DNA from: Elmis aenea
Lineage: Eukaryota > Arthropoda > Insecta > Coleoptera > Elmidae
NCBI GenBank assembly: GCA_947652605.1
Contig: OX393577.1
Coordinates: 61,528,108-61,592,107, forward strand
DNA length: 64,000 bases
Direction of reading: 5' to 3'
Part shown: one piece after another, positions 33,362 through 43,075 of the stretch
Position numbering within the stretch: position 1 is the stretch's first letter
How the letters are laid out: each line of letters starts with the position of its first letter
Translations under genes and position numbers: made by a program
The notes under the pieces: generated by a model
Databases searched by the model: none
Told to the model about the DNA's origin: nothing
Seen by the model: the letters and a program-made list of their open reading frames with translations, nothing else

Positions 33362-34062
33362 TGGAACATTCAAATATGGAATGTTCAAGTCTGGAAAATG
33401 CACCGATAGAACCATTCAAATCTTGAATCGTTCAACGCTGAAATCACTCAACGCAGGAACCATGCAACGATGGAACCACGAAACACGGGAATCGTTCATC
33501 GCTGGAAAGCTCAAATCTGGAATCGAGATATTAAGATTTTTTGCTGCCCTCTGTATTACAACAGCCTAAGTATAATATAATTACAGAACACTTCCTTTTA
33601 TATTTTGTCTTAACTATTGTATAGTGGAAAATAAAAACATCGTGTTAATGTAACTCAAGGGCTACAATTTGGGACAAAGCTGCGTAATTATAATGCTTAG
33701 TCAAGTTCAAAAAGAAAGTAAAAGAATTGACTAAGTATTATAATTACGCAGCTTTGCCCCAATTCGTTGCCCTTGAGTTACCACTAACACGATGTTTTTA
33801 TCTTCCACTGTACAATAGTTGAGACAAAATATAAAACGAAGTGTTCTGTAATTATATTATACTTGGGCTGTTGCAATATAGAAGGCAGCAATAATTCTTA
33901 ATTTCTGGATTCCAAATTTGAGCTTTCCAGCGATGAACAATTCCATTGTTCCATCGTTGCATGATTCCTGCGTTGTGTGATTCTAGCATTGAACGATTCA
34001 AGATTTAGATGATTCTATCAGAGCATTTTCCAGATCTGAACATTCCACATTTAAATGTTCCA
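33362..34062. mobile_element. Palindromic element with short-repeat arms
   Basis: Almost the whole element is one inverted repeat centred near 33715, with arms of about 345 bp. The outer ~190 bp of each arm is an array of a loose 14-16-bp unit: GGAATCGTTCA, GGAACCATGCAACGATGGAA, GGAAAATGC, GGAACATTCAAATATGGAAT. The inner arm is unique sequence ending TAATTATAATACTTAGTCAA. Ends are TTGGAACATTC and, inverted, TGGAACATTT; no target duplication stands out. No coding. The plan (tandem unit outside, unique inside, inverted) resembles 4839-5858 with an unrelated unit. Confidence 0.75.
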
Positions 34063-34084
34063 GACATGAACGGTCATGTCACGT

Positions 34085-34338
34085 GGTTGTTCCGCTCGCG
34101 CGGAGACTGCTATAGGGGGGTTGACCCCCTCTTCAGTCGTTAGAGGTACAAGGATGATGGGTAGGGATGTGGATAGTCAAGGATGAGTAAGGATAGGTGG
34201 AAGTACTGCCACAGCATTTGCCTTAACCATAGAGGAAACCACCTGAAACCTCTACAATGACAGTCGGCCCTGGGAATCGAACCCAGGACCTCCCGATTAC
34301 AAGTTAGGTTGTTTTACCAACCAGCCACCAAGCTCGGT
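34085..34338 (-). mobile_element. tRNA-derived SINE, copy 2
   Basis: On the minus strand the head reads CCGAGCTTGGTGGCTGGTTG, with B box GGTTCGATTCC (34273-34283). The body contains GAGGTTTCAGGTGGTTTCC and GGCAAATGCTGTGGCAGTAC, as in 19697-19955. The tRNA-like part is better conserved here (TGGGTTCGATTCCCAGG can form the T arm). It sits against the Jockey fragment 34340-34830 on the same strand, so it probably inserted into it. Confidence 0.8.
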
Positions 34339-34339
34339 C

Positions 34340-34830
34340 ATGGATGGCTTACCGCTGTGGTGATCACTGCTGGTTGGAGGTTCAGCCGTGTAAAATAAAT
34401 ACAATATGGGACCAAGCACGTTTCCTTGCGGCACTCCGGAATTGAAAGGTAGTAGTGATGAGTGTTCTTCTAGGAATCTGACTCGGAAATGTCGGTGGTT
34501 TAAATATGATTGTCGTATGATGTAGATCTTATTTGGTTATGTTTCTGTGATTTTATCCAGTAAGCCTTTATGCCACACCTTATCGGACTCTTGGCCGACA
34601 TTAAGAAATACCGCGGCTTATTAATTTTTGTCTTCCTGCGTTTTCCATATTTTTAGCAAAATTCGATGAACTTTTCGATGGTACTATGTTCTTCCCTAAA
34701 ACCTTAATATTTGATTTCTTTGTATAACATTAAAATTTCTGTCAAACTATTGCCTTTCAGTTTTCTTTTTGTTTCCATAGATTAATCCGATTGCATCTTT
34801 TATTTCAAAATAGTTTACCCGTAACAGTAG
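34340..34830 (-). pseudogene. Jockey-type reverse transcriptase fragment
   Basis: Minus strand reads FREEHSTIEKF, then (shifted) AAVFLNVGQESDKVWHKGLL with the palm Asp replaced (FLDV changed to FLNV), then NSGVPQGNVLGPILYLFYTA, the fingers-palm motif. The FADD box that should follow is missing because the SINE and the palindrome 33362-34062 lie there. Two stops and a frameshift. Same clade as 52314-53605 and 21700-23110. Confidence 0.75.
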
Positions 34831-36520
34831 CAACAGTTAAACGGCATTTAATTAAAATCTTTGATCAAGCCCTTAAAAATGTTAAGTGTCGTTGGTTCTT
34901 TCATTACGATTCAGCTCCAAGTAGCGGTAACTGTTACTAAAAAATTATCAGATTTTGTTAAATACTTCAGGCTTGAATTATTCCTTAAATTATTTGATCT
35001 TGTGTGCATCCTTCGGGTTATCTGTGCATACATCTCCGTAATTTAAACATGTAAGTGCTGTTATATCGCAAAAACAGTGTTAATGGTCCAGATATATGGA
35101 CTATTATACAGAAATGCCATTCTTTTAGTGTGACTACCGCAGAAGATCTACATTGCATGTCTATAATACAACATATTATTGGAAAAATTTCTGTTACAGA
35201 TGTAAATATGCCTTTAATTGTACTGATGATATCGAAAATAAATACTTGTTTTACATTTAGTGTAATAAAAGTTGAGCAAGCCCTATTACCGACCAGAAAG
35301 CTTGAACACACACTCAGTATTAATATTCAATGAGCTTATTACCAAATTTAGTTTAAAGCGCTTGTATATTATACGGCGTCGTTAAATTTATAAGTTAAGC
35401 TGACTGCATTTAACGGATAACAGATAATTAATTTAATCATGTGAAACGTTCTAGCTTAATTTACAAACGTTTCTGTGTGTCGTAAAACGAAATGTCGCTG
35501 TTCGAAATTTGTCATTGCTGCAAGGCGATAACGTGCTCCAGTCAAAATACAAGCTAATTTGAGAGACTAGCAGTGGAAAGTGCGGAAAGCTAAGAAATGT
35601 AGTTTAGACAACAAGACAACTACAGCAAAGCTATAGTAGTATGGTATGAATTTCCAAGTGTCTTTATTAATAAACTTTCGCAGACTTTATTACAATCAAA
35701 CAGTTTCCAACAACTTTAAAAAAGCAGTCGGTCAAAAGTTAAATGTTTTTGAACGTTCCTTTTTTTTTCTGTTTGTCTTACTCTTGTTAGGTGGAGGCTT
35801 ATGGATCAGAATTTTGCTTGTAGGTGGTGCTACCCAAGCAGGGTTGGACAAAATTAGATTTTTATTAAAAAATGTAAATTCATTGATTTAAATTTAAAAA
35901 TAAAAATAAATCAATTTTTTACATTTTTTTTTAAAGAAACTGACTATTTTCTTTATTTACAACTAATTTATTTATTATTTACGCTGTTGCATTATATCTT
36001 TTACATATAAAGCGTCATTCAAAGTTTTTTTATTAAAAAAAAAATCAGAAACTTTTATTCCTGATAAAAAAGTTGGTGTATGACCTAAACTAATTACAAG
36101 ATGGAAACAGTTTTACAAAAATGCATACGATACCAGATTTAAGCGATTTCAGAAATACTCATAAGATTAAAGGTGCCTTATTTTAAGAGTTATAAAAAAA
36201 ACTTTGTAGGGAAAGTTTGTCTTAAATTCAATATTACAATCAAAGGTGAAATTAAATTTTTTGAAGTAATCTTAACATCCAAAAAAAGCGCTTATTTTAA
36301 AGATTTTAAAAAAATGTTAAAAAATGTTAAGAATTTCAAAATTGTACTCAATATAATAAAATATCGTTTTCTCTTATTTTTTTTTAATCTTAAAATAACA
36401 CTTTAAAATTGCGAATATTTCTAAAATCGCTAAAAGCTAGTCGTAAATTATATTTTCAAATATACAAGTCACCTTTTTAAAAATGTATTTATTAATTATA
36501 CAATACAAAACTGTAACATC
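34831..36520. other. No gene seen; AT-rich spacer
   Basis: Nothing recognised. Open frames near 35018-35333 on both strands overlap one another and look like chance. Confidence 0.5.
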
Positions 36521-36785
36521 CACGAATACCAGACCAGGAACAAAGACGACTTTAGACTACCGAAATTAACGAAAACAAATACACAGAACGCCTTGTACTA
36601 CAAAGGGCTCAAGATTTTTAATGAATTACCTGTGGAAATTAAACAAACAACTTCCATACCAAATTCTAAAAAACCATGTATAGTATATGTGAAAAATAAT
36701 GTTAAGATTTAATAGTTAAGAAAATATGTACAAATATGTAAACAGAATTAAGATCATGTAAAATTAGCTAAAAGCTAAATAAAGA

Positions 36786-36820
<35 letters not shown>

Positions 36821-36822
36821 AC
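36521..36822 (+). pseudogene. LINE C-terminus with (TTA)n 3' tail
   Basis: An open frame at 36521-36712 reads HEYQTRNKDDFRLPKLTKTN then LYYKGLKIFNELPVEIKQTT and ends VKNNVKI, stop. The pattern (Y/H)NTRNxxxFRLPxxxT...N.xxYxGLKxxNxLPxEIK is the C-terminus of many LINE polyproteins of the CR1/Crack/Daphne type. It is followed by AATAAAGATTTTT and a pure ATT microsatellite (36791-36820), an intact 3' tail. The rest of the element was lost at insertion. This is one of the cleanest coding remnants in the window. Confidence 0.75.
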
Positions 36823-36912
36823 ATAAAAACTTAATGTACTAACATCTAGAGTAATCTACAACTACTGTTTTTATCTTTTAATAATTAAATGTATTACGTA
36901 TCTACAATGTAA

Positions 36913-37357
36913 AGCCGCGTACACACCGGATTCGCGAACTGTTCGCGAACAGTTCGCGAACTGTTCGCGAACCCGGTGTGTACCTGGAGTATGCAAACAG
37001 TTCGCGAACAGCTCGCCAGTTCGGACAGAGTTCGCTCTGGAGGCGGTACATCAAAGGGGCTGTTCGCGAACTCGTGTCTGACATAACCTCACTTACTGAC
37101 TGCACACGTTATTTGTGGTTGGTTTTTTATCATCGACAAGTCCTAAGATTGATGACATATTTATTTACAAAACGCAAACCCTTTACCAACTGTTTTGGAG
37201 CTGTTACGAACACAATAATGTTTTGATGTGGACGTGTTTGCGAACCTGTCATGGACGAGAGTTTGCAAACTGAGTGCGCGAACCGAGTTCCCGAACCGAG
37301 TTCCCGAACCGAGTTCACGAACCGTGTTCGCGAACCCATTTTGGTCAGTACGGGGCT
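36913..37357. mobile_element. Harbinger-like MITE with TTCGCGAAC arrays
   Basis: Ends AGCCGCGTAC and, inverted, AGCCCCGTAC are flanked by TAA on both sides (36910-36912, 37358-37360), the 3-bp duplication of PIF/Harbinger elements. Inside, the left part has four TTCGCGAAC-type motifs in a row (36929-36971) and more up to 37070; the right part has five of AGTTCCCGAACCG type (37275-37338). Each motif is itself palindromic. Length 445 bp. The open frames across it are by-products of the repeats. The 3-bp duplication is short, so the superfamily call is provisional. Confidence 0.65.
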
Positions 37358-37559
37358 TAAGCTGATCCTATGCTATCCTAATAAGCGGTCGGTACGTTAT
37401 CATCTAAGTATGTTATGTTGTATGGGAACGCTAAGATAATTCGTATGAATTTTTATCGAGCTTTTTTTAACTTAAAATTAGTTTTATACCATGCACCAAC
37501 TTTCTTCAAGAATAAAATTTTCTGAGAAATTGATAATAAAAAACTTTTCCTATTGTTGC

Positions 37560-37990
37560 AAAATTTTCGAGAAAAAAAGTAATTACTCGAAACGGTTAAT
37601 TTTGGGCCTATACGACCCTTTACATTTAATAAAGTATAGTTAAAGAGGAATCCAAAAATTTAATAATATACAGGGTATTCTATTTAAAATAACTAGGTTG
37701 GTTGCCTTAGCAAATAAGGCGTAAAAAACAAAACAAAATCCAGTATATCATACAGCGCAAAAAAGATAGCGATGCATCTTTTATACAAAACATTTTGTTG
37801 TTAAATCAATATTTTAGAAGATAAAAGCAGTATTTCATACTTTTTTATGTTAAAATTGACCTTTTTTTACTAAACTTTAAAGGTCTGTAACTCGATAATC
37901 ATCGAGTTTTGGACAATGGTTTATGTAACTTTTTTTTGCTTATAATGACTCAACGAACATGCTCCTTAAGTTTGGCCGTTTGGTCATGCA
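37560..37990 (+). repeat. Relic of the foldback mariner family
   Basis: CGAAACGGTTAATTTTGGGC, AAAGAGGAATCCAAAAATTT and ATACAGGGTATTCTATTTAA correspond in order to 27062-27165 in the right arm of 25433-27329. It is therefore a decayed copy of that untranslated region. No transposase is left. Confidence 0.6.
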
Positions 37991-38063
37991 ACATCCTGTA
38001 TTATTCAATATATTTTATGCTGTTTAATATTAGTTCCAAAATTTATCCAGCAGTAATTTAAAG

Positions 38064-39302
38064 CAGGGTGGATAAAAATCATGATTTTTTTAAAAAAATC
38101 AAAAAAATCGATTTATTTGATTTAAATCAGATTTTTTTGATTTAAATCAAATGTACCATTTCATCAAATTTAGTGACATATTCACATGCTATTTCTGTTT
38201 TGTGCTAATAGATATATTTAATATCCAGTATATTTAATTCATTGGTGAATTTTTGTCAAAATGAAAAATTAAATATACTTACTACTTAATGATTAAGAAT
38301 TTTGAAAAAATCAGTGCTAAATGATGATGTTTAATTAATTATACACAGGGTGAGTCATTAGTGCGGGATAGGTCGATTGTGGCTTAACGGCTTGAGATAT
38401 GAAGTTGATTCAAATGCTATTTTGTACAGTTTTTTCTAAACAACACAATAAAAATATTTTCAAATATACAGGGTGAATCACCTTTCTGGAACTAATAGCA
38501 ACTTTTATATTTCAAATACAACACCCAATTTTTTATTTAATATTTTTGACAGCCTTAATTTTAGCTTTGCATCAATATAAAATACTACAGGTTTTTATAC
38601 GGCGTTGTAAAAAAAAAAAAAATTTCTAAATTATTCAAGGTTGTAAGTCTTTATTTAAAAAATTCTCCTGAAGTTATTTTGAAGTAGAGTTTTAATTTGG
38701 TATGGACATGCAGAAAAAATTTCTCTGTTCGCTCGATATGAAAAATTTGAATCACACATACAGGAGTGTTTATAAATAGGTGGCAACTTCCATGATTTTC
38801 AAAAGCTCGTAACTCGATTTTTTCAAATGCGAACCCCTGTGTTTTTTTATGTCATCAAATTCGTCTTTAAAAGAGCTTCATATTTTGTTAAGTATGTCCT
38901 ATACTATACCCAACACTCATACTTTTCGAGATATTCGACATTTTTCTTCAAATCGTTATTGAAGCAATAGAGTGCCGTGGAAATGGAAAAAACTGACTGT
39001 TCACTTCGCTAATGTCAAAAACTTGTCATTTATTTTTTGAATTATTGCATTTCCACAATGAATATTACTTTACAAGAGCAAATTGATATGGTTTATTCAC
39101 CATTTCGTGTATTTAATTACTAATAGTAATACAATTTTGTTTTATTATAAATATTATACTCATATAATCTGTGATTTAAATTGATAATTTTTTTTTTAAA
39201 ATCACTTGATTTAAATCAATGATTTTTTTAAAAAAATCACTTGATTTAAATCATGATTTAAATCGTGATTTAAATCAATTGATTTAAATCTGCTCAACCC
39301 TG
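38064..39302. mobile_element. Element with TGATTTAAATCA subterminal repeats
   Basis: Left end CAGGGTGGATAAAAATCATG, right end inverted CAGGGTTGAGCAGATTTAAA. The first ~90 and last ~115 bases are packed with the palindrome GATTTAAATC and with TTTTTTTAAAAAAATC, giving inverted similarity at both ends. Flanks ATTTAAAG and AATTTTAG could be a worn 8-bp duplication (five of eight agree), which would suggest hAT; I do not rely on it. The interior is largely a separate mariner-type relic (38343-39107). No transposase of its own. Confidence 0.6.
38343..39107 (+). mobile_element. Mariner-type 5' region inside the preceding element
   Basis: CACAGGGTGAGTCATTAGTG at 38344 and TACAGGGTGAATCACCTTTC at 38468 are element-end motifs. 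The sequence runs to a start codon at 39058 reading MNITLQEQIDMVYSPF and then breaks off. Mariner-like transposases of this group often begin with an LQEQIDMV-type helix, so this looks like a 5' untranslated region plus the first 16 codons. The rest of the gene is missing. Confidence 0.5.
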
Positions 39303-40949
39303 AATTTTAGAGTAAGAAAATTTTAATTAGTAATTAAATATTTCGCTTTAGTAGTCATTTCATTTCTAAAAATTTTATGCTTCAATTAGTCCATCTGCTT
39401 ACTATTTCAATGCGTCAATTAATGAATATCACAAAGGAAAGACACGCGTGAATAAAATAATAATAACTAGCTAGCCTGGCCCAAAAAAACGTACTTATAA
39501 CTTTTTTATTGACTTATCAGTTTTTGCAATTTTTGACTTTAATTTTACATAGTCGTTAAGCACTAATTAGGACATAAAACTTTTATACTCATCAAGTATA
39601 AATGATTAAAAAAAAATTAAGCGTGCGGTGACTTTTTGCAGAGATACTCATATAACATATAACAGTTATGAATGCCTTACATAACAATCGTAGGCCGTGA
39701 TTAATAAATGACTGCTCAAATTTACTTGACAAAAAAAGTAGAATATAAGGACATTACATTTGAAAAAATCGTATCATTTCAGTCTAACGGTTAAGAAATT
39801 GATAATTTTTAAATTTAATGAATTTTAGTGGCAATTTTTTAGGCTTACATCTACTTTCTAGACTTGACATTTTGTAAAGAAATTTATCTAAAAATGCAAA
39901 ATTTATTTGTTTACTAAATAAAAAAGGTATGGGCAAAATTAAAGTGTCAATTAGTTTGTCAACGCTATCCTGTGCATTATCAAGACACGTTAGTGTTATT
40001 CTTTTTTGTTTGGTAAAGATGCGTGGCACATTTTTGTTGCCCTTAATTTATGTTCTGTTCAACATTCATCTCTTGTAAAGCCCCTCAGCTGACTCTAATG
40101 TAAGGTTCGTTTTTTGTAGTACAGTTTTTTGGCTTCTCTGGGGCATATACCGACGAACAACAACTTGATACGATACACCAAGTCTTGAAGAAGCCTAATC
40201 TAGTAAAACAACGCCGTAATTATTTTAGATACTCTGCCCTAAAAACCAACGAATTAATAACAACTTATGGGTAAACCGAAATTCATAATCGCTCATAAGC
40301 ACTAGCGTTTGATCTGTACATCCTGCTTTAATTTTATTGTAGTCCAAAACTACTACCGCTCGTTCTCTGATTTCATAAATGCCCTCGCCGCAGTGCTCTT
40401 CAGTAAAAGCACTTTTGTTTAGAACTAACTATTGTATTACCTTTGAACGTATCCACAAAGCGGAGCGTGTGCTTGTGGCAATTTCGACTACATTTTAGTG
40501 TACTCTCCAAATTCATTTGTTTTATAAATTGTATGTTAGCCACACTATAAAGTTTGTGTAGCATACATGAATAATGTCATGTTGTAAAAGTGTAAATATT
40601 ACAGCAAAGGCTAATTTGAATTATTAAAGGCCTCCCGAGCTTCTGCAGGTTTATCATTTATAAAGGAGTATTTGTTTAACAAAATACGTTACTGAGTTGT
40701 TTGGAGCTTGTGCCAACTTTTTAATTTTTAAATTCGGTGCAACTTCAGGAGCATATTTTTTAAAATTAACTGGAAAATAAATTTTTCCAACAGTTTTATA
40801 TAAACATTAATGCATAATTGCGCACATATAACAATGTATTATTTCAAATACTCTTAGCAAAGAAACAAATGCTTTTGTCTAATTTTAATGCAAACGGATT
40901 TGTGTAGTTTGCCGAATTTAATAAGCACACTCAAACAAAAAAATATATA
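39303..40949. other. No confident gene; AT-rich spacer
   Basis: Nothing certain. A 60-codon minus-strand frame at 40225-40404 is listed separately as a weak candidate. Confidence 0.45.
40225..40404 (-). pseudogene. Possible piggyBac-like transposase fragment
   Basis: Open frame reads EHCGEGIYEIRERAVVVLDY then NKIKAGCTDQTLVLMSDYEF. PiggyBac transposases carry VxxYNxxKGGVDxxDQxxxxYS after the third catalytic region, and VVLDYNKIKAGxTDQ resembles it with GGVD worn to AGCT. Neither flanking domain nor TTAA ends were found. The match is short; chance cannot be excluded. Confidence 0.3.
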
Positions 40950-40951
40950 TA

Positions 40952-42044
40952 CAGGGTGTCCCCATTATACACGGCAAAAAAGTATGTGCATATTCCTGAG
41001 TGAAAATTATGACCATTTGTCAAATATTTTGTTATCCGAAAATGCTTCCTTTCAAAGTTAGAGACCTCCAAAGTTGCAAGAAAAAAAATTCAAAAACTCG
41101 ATTACGTCCTAGCCGTTTAAGCTAGAGCTATCAAACTTGGCCGAAATGTTTGGGTGTTTCCCATTGACTTTGTGGGATAATTAGAAAGAAAACACGTAAT
41201 TGGAAGTATGATTTATAGTCAGGTCATCCGCTTACCATCTTCAGAGTTTTTTTCTCTGGAATAAAATTGAAAATGTCATTCGTCCATAAGAAAGTACGAC
41301 TTAAGAGGAAAAAATTCGTCCCTCTTTGTTTTTTGCTGTAAACGTAGCCGTTTTCGAGAAAATTAGCGCTAAAGATGCATCGACAAACTCTGTTTATACA
41401 CCTCAAATATTTTTTTTTACTAAACTTAGGTGGCTAATGTCATGCTTGACTTAAGGCTTGTTCATAACCTAACCTTTTTTTAAAAATGTCGGACACTCTA
41501 AACGCATTAGCCGACATTCACTTAGTTTATTATGAACAAGCCTTAAGTCAAGCATGACATTAGCCAACTGAGTTTAGTAAAAAAAATATTTGAGTTGTAT
41601 AAACAGAGTCTGTCGATGCATCTTTAGCGCTAGTTTTCTCGAAAACGGCTACGTTTACAGCAAAAAACAAAGAGGGACGAATTTTTTTCCCTTAAGTCGT
41701 ACTTTCTTATGGACGAATGACATTTTCAATTTTATTCCAGAGAAAAAAATTCTGAAGATGGTAAGCGAATGACCTGACTATAAATCATACTTCCAATTAC
41801 GTGTTTTCTTTCTAATTATATCACAAAGTCAATGGGAAACACCCAAACATTTCGGCCAAGTTTGATAGCTCTAGCTTAAACGGCTAGGACGTAATCGATT
41901 TTTTGAATTTTTTTTCTTGCAACTTTGGAGGTCTCTAACTTTGAAAGGAAGCATTTTCGGATAACAAAATATTTGACAAATGGTCATCATTTTCACTAAG
42001 GAATATGCACCTACTTTTTTGCCGTGTATAATAGGGACACCCTG
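40952..42044. mobile_element. Mariner-type foldback, nearly perfect palindrome
   Basis: TA-flanked (40950-40951, 42045-42046). Ends CAGGGTGTCCCCATTATACA and, inverted, CAGGGTGTCCCTATTATACA. The arms pair over essentially the full length and meet near 41497, where a ~30-bp segment containing ATGTCGGACACTCTAAACGC is unpaired. The arms contain mirror-image 60-codon frames (41224-41406 minus, 41590-41772 plus) whose products differ at only a few positions, which reflects DNA pairing, not protein selection. No transposase motif seen. Transcripts of it would form a hairpin of about 500 bp. Confidence 0.9.
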
Positions 42045-42064
42045 TATAACAGAATGCTGTACAG

Positions 42065-43067
42065 CAGTGGTGGCCAACCCAAATGATCTTGCGGGCCACT
42101 TTGGAAATGCATTATAACTCCGCGGGACACATATAAAATTATATATCCCCATACATATTAGATTTAGATACACTATAGACATTTTTTTGGAGTGAAAAAT
42201 TGAAACATAATGAGTTATTATTATTGTGTTTACTATTATTCTTTCATGTAAACATAGATAATATTATAATAATGATACTAAAGGTACATTGTAAAGAAAT
42301 ATATAACACTAAAAATTAAATATAAAACATATATAAATATAAATGAAATCATTAAAATATATTTATTTTACTAGTGCGATATTTGTTTCTCCACTCTTTC
42401 ACTTAGCTTTTGCAAATCGATCTCAGTTTGGGTATTTGCACATCGTAATTGGTGTTGCAGGTTAGCGTCCGTTATGTTTGAGCGTGTTTTGTGTTTGGTC
42501 AATTTCATTTTCGAAAAAAACGATTCGCAGGTATAAGTTGAACCAAAAGCGCTAACAACATTTTGTGCCAGATTTCTCAAATTGGAAAATTTCTCGTTTG
42601 TGACGTAAGTGTTATAAAAATCTATTTTTGATTCTGATGTTTCAAAAATGTGTTTTAATTCAATATTGCAATGTAAGTCAACCAGTTCCATTTGGAGATA
42701 TTCTGGGGCCGACTCGATTTCAACATGAAAGGGAGATGAATATATTTCAAAAATTTTGTTGTATTTGTCTAACTCTAAATTACTGAATCGGCTTTCAAAA
42801 GCAGCTGTAAGTTTTCTTATTTCTTTTGCATATTTGATGTAATCGTTACATTTTGATTTCTAAAATTCTTTCAACAATGGAAAGTGGTGGGCGTGATTAC
42901 TTTTCAATTGCGATTCAAAAAACAACAATTTCTTAATTTTTGAATATATGGATGCCACTACTTTGGCCATTATAAAATAAATATATTTTGTAAAAGTGTG
43001 ATGAATCTCGCGGGCCGGAAAAATGTTCAAGGTGGGCCGCATGCGGCCCGCGGGTTGGCCACCCCTG
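42065..43067 (-). mobile_element. hAT element copy 1 (family H1)
   Basis: Starts CAGTGGTGGCCAACCCAAAT and, inverted, CAGGGGTGGCCAACCCGCGG. Exact 8-bp duplication CTGTACAG on both sides (42057-42064, 43068-43075), the hAT hallmark. Only the last ~200 codons of the transposase remain, so it is an internal-deletion derivative of 1003 bp. The second copy is at 46421-48650. It begins only 20 bp from the end of the foldback 40952-42044. Confidence 0.95.
42371..42970 (-). pseudogene. hAT transposase C-terminal region, copy 1
   Basis: One frame runs from MAKVVASIYSKIKKLLFFES to KLSERVEKQISH with a single stop (UAG, about 42860). It includes SRFSNLELDKYNKIFEIY and SFFSKMKLTKHKTRSNITD, the hAT C-terminal dimerisation segment (xSxFSxMKxxKxKxRSxLTDxxL). 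The wording is closest to the group that includes GTF2I-repeat-domain-2-like and Charlie-type transposases. The DNA-binding BED finger and catalytic residues are missing. Copy 2 carries the same stop at the same place, so the family spread as a non-autonomous form. Confidence 0.85.
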
Positions 43068-43075
43068 CTGTACAG

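Noticed and set aside
35018..35333. Overlapping 92- and 97-codon frames on opposite strands
   Set aside because: They occupy the same bases, neither shows a known motif, and there is no surrounding gene structure.
36913..37357. Overlapping frames on both strands (36902-37439) as coding sequence
   Set aside because: All are created by the palindromic TTCGCGAAC-type motifs, which read open in several frames.
41224..41772. Two 60-codon frames with almost identical products on opposite strands, as if a conserved small protein
   Set aside because: They are mirror images in the two arms of the palindrome 40952-42044. Their likeness comes from DNA pairing, and no protein family is recognisable.
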